Of a stretch of DNA of 64,000 nt, positions 19,411-28,597 are shown one piece after another. The stretch is taken from the NCBI RefSeq assembly GCF_023634805.2, contig NZ_CP106881.1:1643501-1707500 (forward strand), in the 5' to 3' direction. The stretch is from Comamonas endophytica. Its GTDB lineage: Bacteria; Pseudomonadota; Gammaproteobacteria; Burkholderiales; Burkholderiaceae_C. Made by a program: the position numbers and the translations under genes. The notes beneath the pieces were generated by a model, which was not told where the DNA came from, did no database searches, and was given only the letters and a program-made list of their open reading frames with translations. Each line of letters opens with the position of its first letter. Positions within the stretch are counted from its first letter, which is position 1.

Positions 19411-20052
19411 TCAGGGGGCCGGAGCCCACAACTGCCGTAGTTGCGCCAGTTCGGCATCGAAGCGCTGGTGGATGCGGCGCTTCTCCTGCTCCTGCGCCGC
19501 CAAATAGCGCGCCTGCTCGGCCTGCGATTCGTCGTTGAGCGCGAGCTGGCGGCGCAGCGCCGCCGGCGCGCGCGCCGGGTCCCTGGCGTAGAACTCCATT
19601 TCGCTGTCGAGCTTGCGGCGCTCGGCGCGCAGGTCCTGCGCGCGGCGCTGCGCCAGCGCGGCCAGGTCGTCGATCTGGGCGATGGCCGCCGCGCGTTCCG
19701 CATCATGCGCAGCCTGGTCGGGATAGCGGTAGGCCAGCGCGCGCTGGCGCCGCAGTTCGTCGCGCGCACGCTGCTCGGCCTGCAGCTGCTGGCGGCGCTG
19801 CAGCGCCTGCGCCTCGCGCTCGGCATCGGTGAGGGACGGGCCGACGCGCGCGCGTTCCACGCCCGAGCGGCCATACACGCGCTGCTCGCGGTCCAGGCAG
19901 GCAACGATCGGACGGTCGGCCGTGAGCCGCCGGCCCTGCGCATCGGTGCAGCTGTAGATACCGGCCTCGGGCGGGTTCTGCGCCATGGCCGGTGCCGCCA
20001 CCACGGCGGCCGCCAGTGCCCAGCCCCCCGCGATGATCGGCATCCACTGCAT
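19411..20052 (-). CDS. exported DUF4124-like protein with coiled coil
   Basis: 213 residues. A signal peptide (cleavage near AMAQ) leads to a short DUF4124-like domain (GIYSCTDAQGRRLTADRPIVACLDRE), then a long charged coiled coil rich in Arg, Gln and Ala. It should be periplasmic. Function unknown; proteins of this type are common in Burkholderiales. It is convergent with the small membrane protein (4 bases between stops) and lies 8 bases downstream of pyrE on the same strand, so it is likely co-transcribed with pyrE. Confidence 0.8.
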   Translation of the reverse strand: MQWMPIIAGGWALAAAVVAAPAMAQNPPEAGIYSCTDAQGRRLTADRPIVACLDREQRVYGRSGVERARVGPSLTDAEREAQALQRRQQLQAEQRARDELRRQRALAYRYPDQAAHDAERAAAIAQIDDLAALAQRRAQDLRAERRKLDSEMEFYARDPARAPAALRRQLALNDESQAEQARYLAAQEQEKRRIHQRFDAELAQLRQLWAPAP

Positions 20053-20060
20053 GTACCGGA

Positions 20061-20771
20061 TTACCCCTTGTCGTCGACTCCGTAGCGCTGGCGGTAGGCC
20101 AGCACGCGCGCATGGTGTTCTTCCATGGATTGTCCTGCATTGCCCATGCTTTGGTCCAGATAAACCAGCAGGTCGGCGAGATTGGCGATCGTGCAGACCT
20201 GCATGCCGAGCTGGTTGCGCACATACTGCACCGCGCTGTGCGGCACGTCCTGGCCGTTCTCGGTGGCCATTTCCTGGCGGTCCAGCGCGATCGCCACGGC
20301 ATGCGGCGTCGCGCCCGCGGCCTTGATCAGCGCGATCGATTCGCGCGCCGCCGTGCCCGCCGACATCACGTCGTCGATGATCAGCACCCGGCCCTGGAGC
20401 GGCGCACCGACCAGGCTGCCGCCCTCGCCATGGTCCTTGGCTTCCTTGCGGTTGTAGGCAAAGGGCACGTTGCGGCCCTGGCGCGCGAGCTCCACGGCGA
20501 CCGTCGCGGCCAGCGGGATACCCTTGTAGGCCGGGCCGAACACCATGTCGAACTCGATGCCGCTTGCCAAGATGGCTTTTGCATAGAATTCGGCCAGCCG
20601 GCCCATCTTGGCGCCATCGTCGAACAGGCCCGCATTGAAGAAATACGGGCTCATGCGCCCGGCCTTGGTCTTGAATTCGCCAAAGCGCAGCACGCCTGCG
20701 TCGACGGCAAACCGCACGAATTCCAGCGCCAGCAGATTCTTGTCGTCCTGACGCGCGTCACCTATCACCAT
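20061..20771 (-). CDS. pyrE: orotate phosphoribosyltransferase
   Basis: Makes orotidine 5'-monophosphate from orotate and PRPP in pyrimidine synthesis. The PRPP-binding loop RVLIIDDVMSAGTA and the conserved FGPAYKGIPLA and SPYFFNAGLFDDG stretches are intact. I place the start at the ATG at 20771 (AAGGA 8 bases upstream) rather than the in-frame ATG at 20780, which abuts the AAGG; length 236. The coding start faces that of exodeoxyribonuclease III only 11 bases away, so each promoter must lie inside the other gene or the start assignments need revision. Confidence 0.95.
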   Translation of the reverse strand: MVIGDARQDDKNLLALEFVRFAVDAGVLRFGEFKTKAGRMSPYFFNAGLFDDGAKMGRLAEFYAKAILASGIEFDMVFGPAYKGIPLAATVAVELARQGRNVPFAYNRKEAKDHGEGGSLVGAPLQGRVLIIDDVMSAGTAARESIALIKAAGATPHAVAIALDRQEMATENGQDVPHSAVQYVRNQLGMQVCTIANLADLLVYLDQSMGNAGQSMEEHHARVLAYRQRYGVDDKG

Positions 20772-20782
20772 TGGATCCATCC

Positions 20783-21586
20783 TTGTTCAAATTAACCAGC
20801 CTCAACCTCAACGGCATCCGCTCCGCCACATCCAAAGGCGTGGAGTCCTGGATCGCGGCCACTGCGCCGGATTGTATTTGCGTGCAGGAAGTCAGGGCCC
20901 AGGCGGCCGATATGGCCGGGCGCTTCGAGGTGCTGGCCGAGCTGCGCGGGCACTTCCATTTCGCCGAGAAGAAAGGCTATTCGGGCGTCGGCATCTACAG
21001 CCGGCACGCGCCCAGCGACGTGGTCAGCGGCTTCGGCTCGCACGAGTTCGACGTCGAGGGCCGCTATGTCGAGGCGCGCTTCGACACGCCCGCGCGCAAG
21101 CTGTCGGTCATCAGCGCCTACTTCCCCAGCGGCTCCTCGGGCGAGCTGCGCCAGAACGCGAAGTTCCGCTTCCTGGCCGAGATGCACGCGCACCTGATGC
21201 GCCTGAAGGGCGAGCGCGAATTCGTGCTCTGCGGCGACCTCAACATCGCGCACCAGAACATCGACCTGAAGAACTGGCGCAGCAACCAGAAGAACAGCGG
21301 CTTCACGCCCGAGGAGCGCGCCTGGATGAGCGCGCTGCTGCACACCACCGAGCCCACGGGCGGCCTGGTCGACGTCTACCGCCGCCTGCGCCCGGACACC
21401 ACCGACGATTGCTACACCTGGTGGAGCAACCGCGGCCAGGCCTATGCGAAGAACGTCGGCTGGCGCCTGGACTACCACCTGGCCACGCCAGCCATGGCGC
21501 AGCTCGCGCGCACCGAGCAGATCTACAAGGAGGTGAAGTTCTCGGACCATGCGCCGATCACCATCGGCTACGAGTACGCGCTTTGA
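20783..21586 (+). CDS. xth: exodeoxyribonuclease III
   Basis: AP endonuclease and 3'-5' exonuclease of base-excision repair, Mg-dependent, EEP fold, about 267 residues. Signatures: LTSLNLNGIRSA at the N-terminus, CVQEVRAQ (metal-binding Glu), CGDLNIAHQNIDLKN and the C-terminal WRLDYHLAT and FSDHAPITIGYE. No ATG is available near the N-terminus; TTG at 20783 gives the expected beginning (FKLTSLNLNG), with another TTG at 20771. The gene is head-to-head with pyrE. Confidence 0.93.
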   Translation: MFKLTSLNLNGIRSATSKGVESWIAATAPDCICVQEVRAQAADMAGRFEVLAELRGHFHFAEKKGYSGVGIYSRHAPSDVVSGFGSHEFDVEGRYVEARFDTPARKLSVISAYFPSGSSGELRQNAKFRFLAEMHAHLMRLKGEREFVLCGDLNIAHQNIDLKNWRSNQKNSGFTPEERAWMSALLHTTEPTGGLVDVYRRLRPDTTDDCYTWWSNRGQAYAKNVGWRLDYHLATPAMAQLARTEQIYKEVKFSDHAPITIGYEYAL

Positions 21587-21593
21587 GAAGACG

Positions 21594-21624
21594 CCGGCCC
21601 GGCAGGATGTGCCTGGCGGGCCGG
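21594..21624. terminator. imperfect GC-rich hairpin between convergent genes
   Basis: Arms CCGGCCCGGCA and TGCC-TGGC-GGGCCGG, with a four-base bulge on the right, in the 46-base gap between xth and the oppositely oriented GDSL gene. There is no T-run in either direction, so termination is only a possibility. Confidence 0.35.
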
Positions 21625-21632
21625 GGGCGGGC

Positions 21633-23021
21633 TTACTGCCAGCCCTTCTTCTTCATTTCTTCCAGCACGCGGTTGGTCAGCACGTTGTGGAAGAACGGCG
21701 TCGGGTGTTCGCCATCGGCGTAGGCGTAGCGGCTGACGTCGCCCGGCTTCAGGTTCGACGCATTGCAGGCGAGCGAACTCTGCAGGCGGTTCTTTTCCAC
21801 CGACAGGTCGCAGGCCGTCTCGGTCACGTTGGTCAGCCCGAATGCGGCGGGGTTGGCCGCGGCCTCCTGGGTCAGCGCATACGCATCCACCAGAAGCACG
21901 CGGGGCTCGCTTGCCAGGTCGATGCGCAGCTGCTCGTTGAAGGCCTCGGCCATGGCTTTGACCAAGGGCTGGACCGCTGCATCCATTGCGCGGCCGCTCG
22001 GGGTGCCGGCCACGTCCGGCAGGTTGTTGACGAGCACGTATGGGGCGCCGTTGGCAAGCATCTGGTTTTTCACCAGCGCGGCCAGTTCGGTGCCCGCCTT
22101 CACCATGGCGCCCACGAGCGTGGGCACCTTGCCCTGGATGTATACGGGTACCGCTGCCTTCCCTGCGCCCTCGCCTTCGGCAAGCGCCTGCTGCACCATC
22201 GATGCGACGACAGCTATGTCCAGCAAGTCCAGGTTCCCGGTCCCGAAGATGGCGATGCCCACACCCGTCCCGATCACCTGTTCATTCGAGCTCCCCGCAA
22301 TGGCGCGTTGGGAGGCCATTGCCGCAAGAATGTCCGCGACCAGAGCGTCCGGATCGGGAGCGCCGGTTGCCAGTGCCCGGGCCAGGCTGTTGTCGAAGGC
22401 CCGCTGACCCGCGGCCGCTCCTGCGGCCTCGGCCTCGGCGCGAAGCAATTGCAGCTCATACAGCAGGTCATTGCCACCGGCCATCACCAGCAGCAGATCG
22501 TCGGCCTGGAACTTGCCGCCCGAACGCTCCAGATGGCGGGAAACCTGTTTCGCCACCGGCACGGTCAGGGCACCCAGCGGGCTGCCGGTGCTCTTGTGCG
22601 TCGGGCCCACGTCATTGGTGACACGGGCGCCGCCCTGGGCATAGCCAAAGCACCCGGCATGGTCCGTCACCGGCACGGAGAAACCCATTTGCGCATCGCC
22701 ACCCAGTCCGGTCTGCGCGGCGCAGGGTGCTGCCAGGCTCAGCTGCCGGGCCAGCTGCTCGACCCAGATCTCAGCGGTGGCGCCGCCATTGATGGTGAAT
22801 TTCCCGCCGCCCAGCGTCTTGACCGTGCCCACCGCATAGGTGCCCACGTCCGACAGGCTGTCGCCAAAGGAAATCTGCCGGGCAAAGCGCGGCTTGGCCG
22901 GCTCCGTGGGCTGAGTGGGCTGTACGACGGCGGGGGGCGTTTCGGGAGTGGAACTACTGCCTCCACCGCAGGCACTCAAGAAGCATGCGGCCAGCAAGGT
23001 GGCCAGGTAAGTCTTGCGCAT
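21633..23021 (-). CDS. GDSL/SGNH-family lipoprotein esterase
   Basis: 462-residue predicted outer-membrane or periplasmic lipoprotein: a signal peptide ends in the lipobox LSAC (Cys18), then a Gly/Ser/Pro-rich linker. The SGNH hydrolase domain carries block I FGDSLSD (nucleophile Ser55), the AGGND block and a C-terminal DGEHPT block with the catalytic Asp/His pair. There is no C-terminal beta-barrel, unlike autotransporter esterases such as EstA. ATG at 23021 has GGAGA 4 bases upstream; the longer frame from 23168 is unlikely. Family members cleave lipid or other esters; the substrate is unknown. Confidence 0.88.
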   Translation of the reverse strand: MRKTYLATLLAACFLSACGGGSSSTPETPPAVVQPTQPTEPAKPRFARQISFGDSLSDVGTYAVGTVKTLGGGKFTINGGATAEIWVEQLARQLSLAAPCAAQTGLGGDAQMGFSVPVTDHAGCFGYAQGGARVTNDVGPTHKSTGSPLGALTVPVAKQVSRHLERSGGKFQADDLLLVMAGGNDLLYELQLLRAEAEAAGAAAGQRAFDNSLARALATGAPDPDALVADILAAMASQRAIAGSSNEQVIGTGVGIAIFGTGNLDLLDIAVVASMVQQALAEGEGAGKAAVPVYIQGKVPTLVGAMVKAGTELAALVKNQMLANGAPYVLVNNLPDVAGTPSGRAMDAAVQPLVKAMAEAFNEQLRIDLASEPRVLLVDAYALTQEAAANPAAFGLTNVTETACDLSVEKNRLQSSLACNASNLKPGDVSRYAYADGEHPTPFFHNVLTNRVLEEMKKKGWQ

Positions 23022-23341
23022 GATGTCTCCGTTCCAAGGGCAGCGCATCGACCACACGACCGGAAGTGGCCAATGGCACCGCATCAACAGGGCGTTGGGG
23101 TTCGCACCACCAAAGTGGAATTCTTCGGACGCGTAACAATAGTACACATAAGTTACTAAACGACACAAACAGTTTTATAGGCTTGTGGCTTGTTTGCCTG
23201 CCGGGCCGAGGTCCGTCTTGGTCCCTGCCGCCTACGCACAGGCCGCGAACGCGGGCGGCGCGGGCCCTGCGGCAAGGGCCGCAAGCAGTTACCATCGGGA
23301 TTCGGCAGGTGACAGGCCCGCCTTTTCCCTTGCACCGCCGC
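23022..23341. other. 320-base divergent intergenic region
   Basis: Separates the GDSL lipoprotein gene and the MFS gene; both promoters should be here. An AT-rich island at about 23145-23180 contains the arms GTAAC and GTTAC flanking 14 bases and a TTTTATAGG that could be a -10 for the plus strand. No gene, terminator or REP element seen. Confidence 0.5.
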
Positions 23342-24544
23342 ATGCCGCCCTCCGACGACGTCCCCGATTCCAGCGCCTTCTCGCTGCGCCGCATCGCGCT
23401 GCCCGCCTTCGGTCCGACCTTGATGTTCGGTATCGGCGAGGGCGCGATCCTGCCGATGATCCCGCTGATGGCGCGCGATCTGGGTGCGAGCATTCCGCTG
23501 GCGGCGCTGATGGTCACGCTGCTGGGCCTGGGCTCGCTGCTCAACAACCTTCCGGCCTCCTACATCACCATGCGCTGGGGCGAGCGCGGCGCGATCATCG
23601 CCGCGGGCTTCTGGAGCGCGGCCGGCATGCTGCTGTGCCTGATGACGCACCGCCTGGAGCTGTTCGCTCTGGGCTGCTTCATGGTCGGCATGTCGCAGTC
23701 GGTCTACAACATCGCGCGCCAGAGCTACCTCTCGGCCGCGGTGCCGGTGGGCTTTCGCGCCCGCGCGCTGTCGACGCTGGGCGGGGTCATGCGCATCGGG
23801 CTGTTCGTCGGGCCCTTCCTCGCGGCCACGGTGGTGCATGCCTTCGGCATGGCCGCGGCCTTCTGGGTCGGCATCGCGGGCGTGGTCTGCGCCTCGCTGA
23901 TCGGCATGCGCGTGCCCGACCTGCCCGAGCCGGCGCTGCCCGCGGGGCAGGCACCCGTCAACACCAGCTGGCTTGGCATTCTCAAGGAGCATCGCCGCGT
24001 CTTCCTGACGCTGGGCCTGGCGGTGCTGCTGGTCAGCGCCGTGCGCGCCTCGCGCCAGGCGGTGCTGCCGCTGTGGGCCGACCATCTGCTGCTGGCGCCC
24101 GCCGCGGCCTCGCTGATCTACGGCCTCGCGGGCGGCATCGAGATGCTGCTGTTCTATCCCGCGGGCAAGGTCATGGATACCAAGGGCCGGCGCTGGGTGG
24201 CGCTGCCCTCGATGCTTATCATGGGCACGGCGCTGGCACTGGTGCCGTTCACCACCGGCTTCGTCAGCCTGCTGATCGTCGCCATGGCGATCGGCTTCGC
24301 CAACGGCATCGGCTCGGGGCTGATCATGACGCTGGGCGCCGACCATGCGCCGCGCCACGGCCGTGCCTATTTCCTGGGCGCCTGGCGCCTGATGGCCGAT
24401 ATCGGCTCGACGGCCGGGCCGGCGCTGGTGGCACTGCTGGCGGCCGCGGTGTCGCTGCCGCTGGGCGTGGGCGCGACCGGCGCCATCGCCTTCACCGCCG
24501 CGGCGCTGATGGCGCGCTGGATTCCGGCGCCGCCGGCGCGGTGA
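23342..24544 (+). CDS. MFS transporter
   Basis: 400-residue major facilitator carrier with about twelve hydrophobic segments. The loop between segments 2 and 3 reads ITMRWGERGAII and the equivalent in the second half AGKVMDTKGRRWVALPS, typical of drug/metabolite MFS members. ATG at 23342 is chosen; a TTG four codons upstream is possible. Substrate unknown. It converges with the glutamine amidotransferase gene, with 10 bases between the stops. Confidence 0.88.
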   Translation: MPPSDDVPDSSAFSLRRIALPAFGPTLMFGIGEGAILPMIPLMARDLGASIPLAALMVTLLGLGSLLNNLPASYITMRWGERGAIIAAGFWSAAGMLLCLMTHRLELFALGCFMVGMSQSVYNIARQSYLSAAVPVGFRARALSTLGGVMRIGLFVGPFLAATVVHAFGMAAAFWVGIAGVVCASLIGMRVPDLPEPALPAGQAPVNTSWLGILKEHRRVFLTLGLAVLLVSAVRASRQAVLPLWADHLLLAPAAASLIYGLAGGIEMLLFYPAGKVMDTKGRRWVALPSMLIMGTALALVPFTTGFVSLLIVAMAIGFANGIGSGLIMTLGADHAPRHGRAYFLGAWRLMADIGSTAGPALVALLAAAVSLPLGVGATGAIAFTAAALMARWIPAPPAR

Positions 24545-24554
24545 GCCGCGGCGC

Positions 24555-25277
24555 TCAGGCCCGCAGGCCCTGGATCCAGCGCTCGTAGAGGCGCTTGAGG
24601 GTGGCGCGCATCTCGGCGGTGCGCGCGTCCAGGTCGTCGAGCACCTCGGCGCGCGGGCTGCAGGCGGGGTTGCCCGCGGCTTCCTGGCGCTCCATCTGCG
24701 CGCCGTTGCGCTCGACGCTCAGCGCCACGAGCGCGGGCGTCATCTCCAGATGCGACTGGATGGCCAGATGCCGGCCATCGGCGACGAAGGCCTGGTTGGG
24801 GCAGTGGGCGCTGCCGGCGATGCGCTCGGCGCCCGGTGGAATGCCGAAGGTGTCGCCATGCCACTGGAAGGTCAGCAGTTGCTCGCCCGCAGGCTGGCCG
24901 AACCATTCCTGCGCCAGCGCGCCGGGCGCCACGCCGATCCGCGACCAGCCGATCTCGCTGCGTTCGGCGCGCGTGACCTCGGCGCCCAGCGCGGTGGCCA
25001 GCAGCTGGCTACCCAGGCAGTGGCCGATCACCGGAATGCCCAGCGCCACCGCGCGGCGGATCAGCGCCAGTTCCTGCGCGATCCACGGCAGGTCGTCGTG
25101 CACGGCCATGTAGCCGCCCATGAACACCAGGCCGGAGGATGCCTGCGGGTCCTGCGGCACGGCCTCGCCGTCGACGATGCGCAGCACGCGCGCGGGCACG
25201 CCCAGCTCGGCCAGCAGCCCGGGAATGCTGCCGGGCGCGCCGACCTCGGTGTGCTGGAAGATGCCAACGGGTTTCAT
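24555..25277 (-). CDS. class I glutamine amidotransferase-domain protein (possible gamma-glutamyl amide hydrolase)
   Basis: 240 residues, a stand-alone class I GATase with a complete triad: Cys87 in GHCLGSQL, His176 and Glu178 in QSHLEMTP. There is no synthetase partner domain. Last gene of the twelve-gene leftward operon. AAGGA lies 6 bases before the ATG at 25277; the ATG at 25283 (overlapping the amidase stop) is the alternative. In aniline catabolism a similar stand-alone GATase (AtdA2/TdnT type) accompanies a glutamine-synthetase-like ligase and hydrolyses gamma-glutamyl amides; by analogy this protein may cleave a gamma-glutamylated intermediate. That role is inference; GMP-synthase-like detoxifying GATases are an alternative. 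Confidence 0.85.
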   Translation of the reverse strand: MKPVGIFQHTEVGAPGSIPGLLAELGVPARVLRIVDGEAVPQDPQASSGLVFMGGYMAVHDDLPWIAQELALIRRAVALGIPVIGHCLGSQLLATALGAEVTRAERSEIGWSRIGVAPGALAQEWFGQPAGEQLLTFQWHGDTFGIPPGAERIAGSAHCPNQAFVADGRHLAIQSHLEMTPALVALSVERNGAQMERQEAAGNPACSPRAEVLDDLDARTAEMRATLKRLYERWIQGLRA

Positions 25278-25279
25278 CG

Positions 25280-26683
25280 TCATTCCTTGATCCATTGCTC
25301 GAGCGCGGCGCCGAAGTCCAGCACCAGCGCATCGGCGTAACGCCGGCCCGCCAGCTGCAGGCCAAAGGGCAGGCCCTGCGCATCGTGCCCCCAGGGCATG
25401 CTCAGCGCGGGCTGCTGGGTCACATTGAACGGGTGCGAGAACGGCGTGGCGGCAAGCCAGTTGCCGCTGGCGCGCAGCGCCTCGGCGTCGGGGTGCGCGT
25501 CATGCACGAAATCGCCGGCTGCGGGAGCGGCGCCGGGCGTGGATGGCGTGAGCAGCAGATCGAGCCCGGCAAACAGTTCATGCAGGCGCTGCGCGCCCTC
25601 GCGCAGCGTGCGCCGCGCGGTGGCCAGCTGCAGCCCCGTGAGCGCCTGGCCCTGTGCCTGCTGGCGCTGCATGTCGGGGCCCAGCTGCGCGATCTGCGCG
25701 GCCGACAGGTGCAGGCAGGCTTCGAAGACACGCGCGCACCAGGTCTGCCACAGTGCGTCGGCCAGCCACAAATCGCCAAGGTCGATGGGCAGGAGCTCGA
25801 TCTGCCGGCCGCGCCAGGTGCGGCCCTTCAGCTGCGCGAGCAGCGTCTGCATTGCCGTTGCGATGGCCGCGTCGAGCCCGGCGTCGGGGCCGATGCGCAG
25901 GCAGTGGCCGATGCGCAGCGCCGCGCCCTCCTCGGGCACGGACGCGGCGCGCGCATGAAGAGAAGCCGGATCGCGCGCATCGGGCTGGCCCAGCACCTGC
26001 ATCGCCAGCGCGATATCGCCGACGCTGCGCGCCATTGGCCCGAGGTGCGCGAATTCGGCAAAGGCGCTGGCCGGCCCCATGGGAATGCAGCCGAAGCTGG
26101 GCTTGAACGCCGCCAGCCCCGCGTAGGAGCCGGGAATGCGCACCGATCCGCCCGCGTCGCTGCCCAGCGCCAGCGGCCCCCAGCCGGCAGCCAGCTGCGC
26201 CGCGGCGCCGCAGCTCGAGCCGCCAACGCAGCGGCCCGGCGCCAGCGGATGCAGCGTGCGGCCATGCACCGGACCGTCGGCATGGATCGCGCAGCCCATT
26301 TCCGTGGTGGTGGTCTTGCCCAGCAGCAGCGCGCCGCTGCGGCGCAGGTGCGCCACCGCGGGCGCGTCCCCGGCCGAGACCTGGGGGGGCGACAGCTGGC
26401 TGCCGCGGCGTATCGGCCAGCCCGCGACCGTGACCAGGTCCTTGATCGATACCGGCACGCCATCGAGCGGACCCAGGGGCGCGCCGCGCTGCCAGCGTTC
26501 GGCCGAGGCCTGCGCGTCGCGCAGCGCGCCCGCGGTGTCGATGAAGGCGAAGGCGTTGAAGGCATCGCCGCCGATGGCCGCGAGCAGGTCCTGCAGCACC
26601 TGCACGGGCGTGAAGGCGCGCGCGCGGTAGCCCGCGAGCAGCTGCTGCGCGGACAGCGCCGCCAGGCTGTCCGGCAGGCTCAT
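25280..26683 (-). CDS. amidase-signature family amidase
   Basis: 467-residue hydrolase of the amidase-signature family (relative of GatA). The triad is complete: Lys81 (SIKD), cis-Ser156 (GGSSCG) and nucleophile Ser180 (GSDAGGSVR), with the same spacing as in GatA. Family members hydrolyse varied amides, including aryl and fatty amides. It overlaps the upstream binding-protein gene by 4 bases (ATGA) and lies next to the GATase, so it belongs to the catabolic operon. It may release the amine or acid from an amide substrate or intermediate; the substrate is unknown. Confidence 0.9.
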   Translation of the reverse strand: MSLPDSLAALSAQQLLAGYRARAFTPVQVLQDLLAAIGGDAFNAFAFIDTAGALRDAQASAERWQRGAPLGPLDGVPVSIKDLVTVAGWPIRRGSQLSPPQVSAGDAPAVAHLRRSGALLLGKTTTTEMGCAIHADGPVHGRTLHPLAPGRCVGGSSCGAAAQLAAGWGPLALGSDAGGSVRIPGSYAGLAAFKPSFGCIPMGPASAFAEFAHLGPMARSVGDIALAMQVLGQPDARDPASLHARAASVPEEGAALRIGHCLRIGPDAGLDAAIATAMQTLLAQLKGRTWRGRQIELLPIDLGDLWLADALWQTWCARVFEACLHLSAAQIAQLGPDMQRQQAQGQALTGLQLATARRTLREGAQRLHELFAGLDLLLTPSTPGAAPAAGDFVHDAHPDAEALRASGNWLAATPFSHPFNVTQQPALSMPWGHDAQGLPFGLQLAGRRYADALVLDFGAALEQWIKE

Positions 26684-27843
26684 GGCCCGACCTTGCCGAT
26701 CTCGGTATTGCCGAACTCGGCGCCGACCTTCTCGTAGCGCCGGATGTAATGCGTCTGCACGATGTCGCGCGTCTGCGCGTCGAGGCGCACCGGGCCGCGC
26801 GGGCTTTCCCAGGCCAGGTCCTTGAAGGCCTGCATCAGCGCCGGGCCGTCGGACTTGCCGCCGGTCTTCTTCAGCGCCGCGTACAGCGCGGCCATGCCGT
26901 CATAGGCCGAGACCGCCATGATGGTCGGGCGGCTGCTGTGCCCGGGCGCGATCTGCTGGAAGCCGGCAACGAACTGCTGGTTCAGCGGCGATGCGTGGCG
27001 CATCGAATAGGGGTAGGAAGTGACCACGCCCTGACCCTTGTCGCCGATCGCGTCGAACGCCGACTCGAACACGATGTCGCCCGTGCCGATGAGCCGGATG
27101 CCCGCGTCGTGCAGGCCCTTCTCGCGGAATTCCTTCATCAGCGCCGGGGCGACGTCGCCGGCATTGACGAAGGTGAACAGCGCATCGGGCTGCGCGTCCT
27201 TGATGCGCTGGATGTAGGGCGCGAAGTCCACGGTCATGACCGGCGTGCGCACCGTGCCGACGATCTCGCCGCCCGCGGCCTTGAAGGACTGGATGAACGC
27301 CGCCTCGGCATCGTGGCCCGGCGCGTAGTCGGCCACCAGCACATAGGCCTTCTTCACGCCCTCCTTGCGCGCCCACTGCGCGATCGGCGGCACGATCTGG
27401 TCGTAGCCAAACGAGGTGCGCAGCATGTAGGGCGACTTGGCCGTGAGGCCAGAGGAGGCGGCGTTCATCACCAGCATCGGCACCTTGGCCTGGGTGGCAA
27501 GCGGCGCGACCGACAGCGCGTTGGGCGTGAAGCCGAAGCCGGCAAGCAGTTGCACCTTCTCGCGCACGATCAGCTCGGTCGCCAGGCGCTTGGCCAGCTC
27601 GGGGTTGGGGCCGGCCACATCCTTGGTGACGACCACGACCTTGCGCCCGGCGACGGTGTCGCCATGCTGCTTCTGGTAGAGCTTGATGCCGGCCTCCATC
27701 TGCCGGCCGAAGTCGGCGAAGGGGCCCGACATCTCGGCGACCAGGCCGACCTTGAGAACCTCCTGGGCCAAGGCCGGGGCGGCCTGCAGGACGGTGATGG
27801 CGCAGGCGGCGGCAATCACCAGGCGACGGTTGACTCGATTCAT
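26680..27843 (-). CDS. branched-chain-type ABC transporter substrate-binding protein (second copy)
   Basis: Periplasmic binding protein of the LivJ/Peripla_BP_6 type, 387 residues, with a signal peptide (RRLVIAAACAITVLQAAPALA, cleavage after ALA, about residue 26). Typical opening: VGLVAEMSGPFADFGRQMEAG. AGGAG lies 6 bases before the ATG. It follows livF by 43 bases. It is a paralogue of the binding protein at 31419-32597: both end with SPRGP, then DAQTRDIVQT and YIRR or YIRK. Two binding proteins in one operon suggest one permease serving two related ligands. Confidence 0.92.
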   Translation of the reverse strand: MNRVNRRLVIAAACAITVLQAAPALAQEVLKVGLVAEMSGPFADFGRQMEAGIKLYQKQHGDTVAGRKVVVVTKDVAGPNPELAKRLATELIVREKVQLLAGFGFTPNALSVAPLATQAKVPMLVMNAASSGLTAKSPYMLRTSFGYDQIVPPIAQWARKEGVKKAYVLVADYAPGHDAEAAFIQSFKAAGGEIVGTVRTPVMTVDFAPYIQRIKDAQPDALFTFVNAGDVAPALMKEFREKGLHDAGIRLIGTGDIVFESAFDAIGDKGQGVVTSYPYSMRHASPLNQQFVAGFQQIAPGHSSRPTIMAVSAYDGMAALYAALKKTGGKSDGPALMQAFKDLAWESPRGPVRLDAQTRDIVQTHYIRRYEKVGAEFGNTEIGKVGP

Positions 27844-27886
27844 GGGGAACTCCTGCGCAATGCGCTCGTGGGTGGATGGGGATGGT

Positions 27887-28597
27887 TCAGGCGGCCAGCG
27901 TCACGCCCAGCATGCGGTCGAGCAGCGCGCTGTCGTCGGCAAGCGCCCGGCTCGTGCCCTGGTGGATCACCTTGCCGCGCTCGAGCACGATGACCTCGTC
28001 GGTCATGGCCAGCGTCAGTACCGGGTGCTGCTCGACGACGATCGAGGCCAGGCCCTCCTGCGCGCACATCCGCCGGATGGCCTCGGCCAGCTCCTCGACG
28101 ATGATCGGCGCCAGGCCCTCCATCGGCTCGTCGAGCAGCAGCAGTTGCGGATTGGTCATCAGCGCGCGGCCCACGGCCAGCATCTGCTGCTCGCCGCCCG
28201 ACAGCTGGTTGCCGTAGTTGGCGCGGCGCTCCCTGAGCCGCGGGAACAGCGCATACACGCGCTGCAGGTTCCAGGCGCCCTTGCGCGCCACCACCGTGAG
28301 GTTCTCCTCCACCGTGAGCGAGGGGAACACCTCGCGCTCCTGCGGCACCCAGCCCAGGCCGGCATGCACGCGCTGGTGCGAGGGCAGGCGCGTGATGTCG
28401 CGGCCGCGCCAGAGCACGCGCCCGGCCATGACGCGGGTGTTGCCCATCAGCGTCTCGAGCAGCGTCGACTTGCCCACGCCATTGCGCCCCAGGATCGCCA
28501 GGCTCTTGCCCTCGGCCAGCGCGAAGCCCAGTTGATCGAGCACCACGGCCTCGCCGTAGCCCGCGCTCACGCCTTCGAATGCGAGAAATTCAGCCAT
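27887..28597 (-). CDS. livF: LivF-type ABC transporter ATP-binding protein
   Basis: One of two ATPases of the Liv-type importer, 236 residues. Walker A GRNGVGKST, signature LSGGEQQMLAVGRAL, Walker B LLLLDEPMEGLAP and the switch region IVVEQHP are intact. The ATG at 28597 lies inside the end of livG (8-base overlap), with GGAGGT just upstream. The name refers to the family, not the ligand: the operon context suggests an amine, amide or aromatic compound rather than leucine. Confidence 0.93.
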   Translation of the reverse strand: MAEFLAFEGVSAGYGEAVVLDQLGFALAEGKSLAILGRNGVGKSTLLETLMGNTRVMAGRVLWRGRDITRLPSHQRVHAGLGWVPQEREVFPSLTVEENLTVVARKGAWNLQRVYALFPRLRERRANYGNQLSGGEQQMLAVGRALMTNPQLLLLDEPMEGLAPIIVEELAEAIRRMCAQEGLASIVVEQHPVLTLAMTDEVIVLERGKVIHQGTSRALADDSALLDRMLGVTLAA

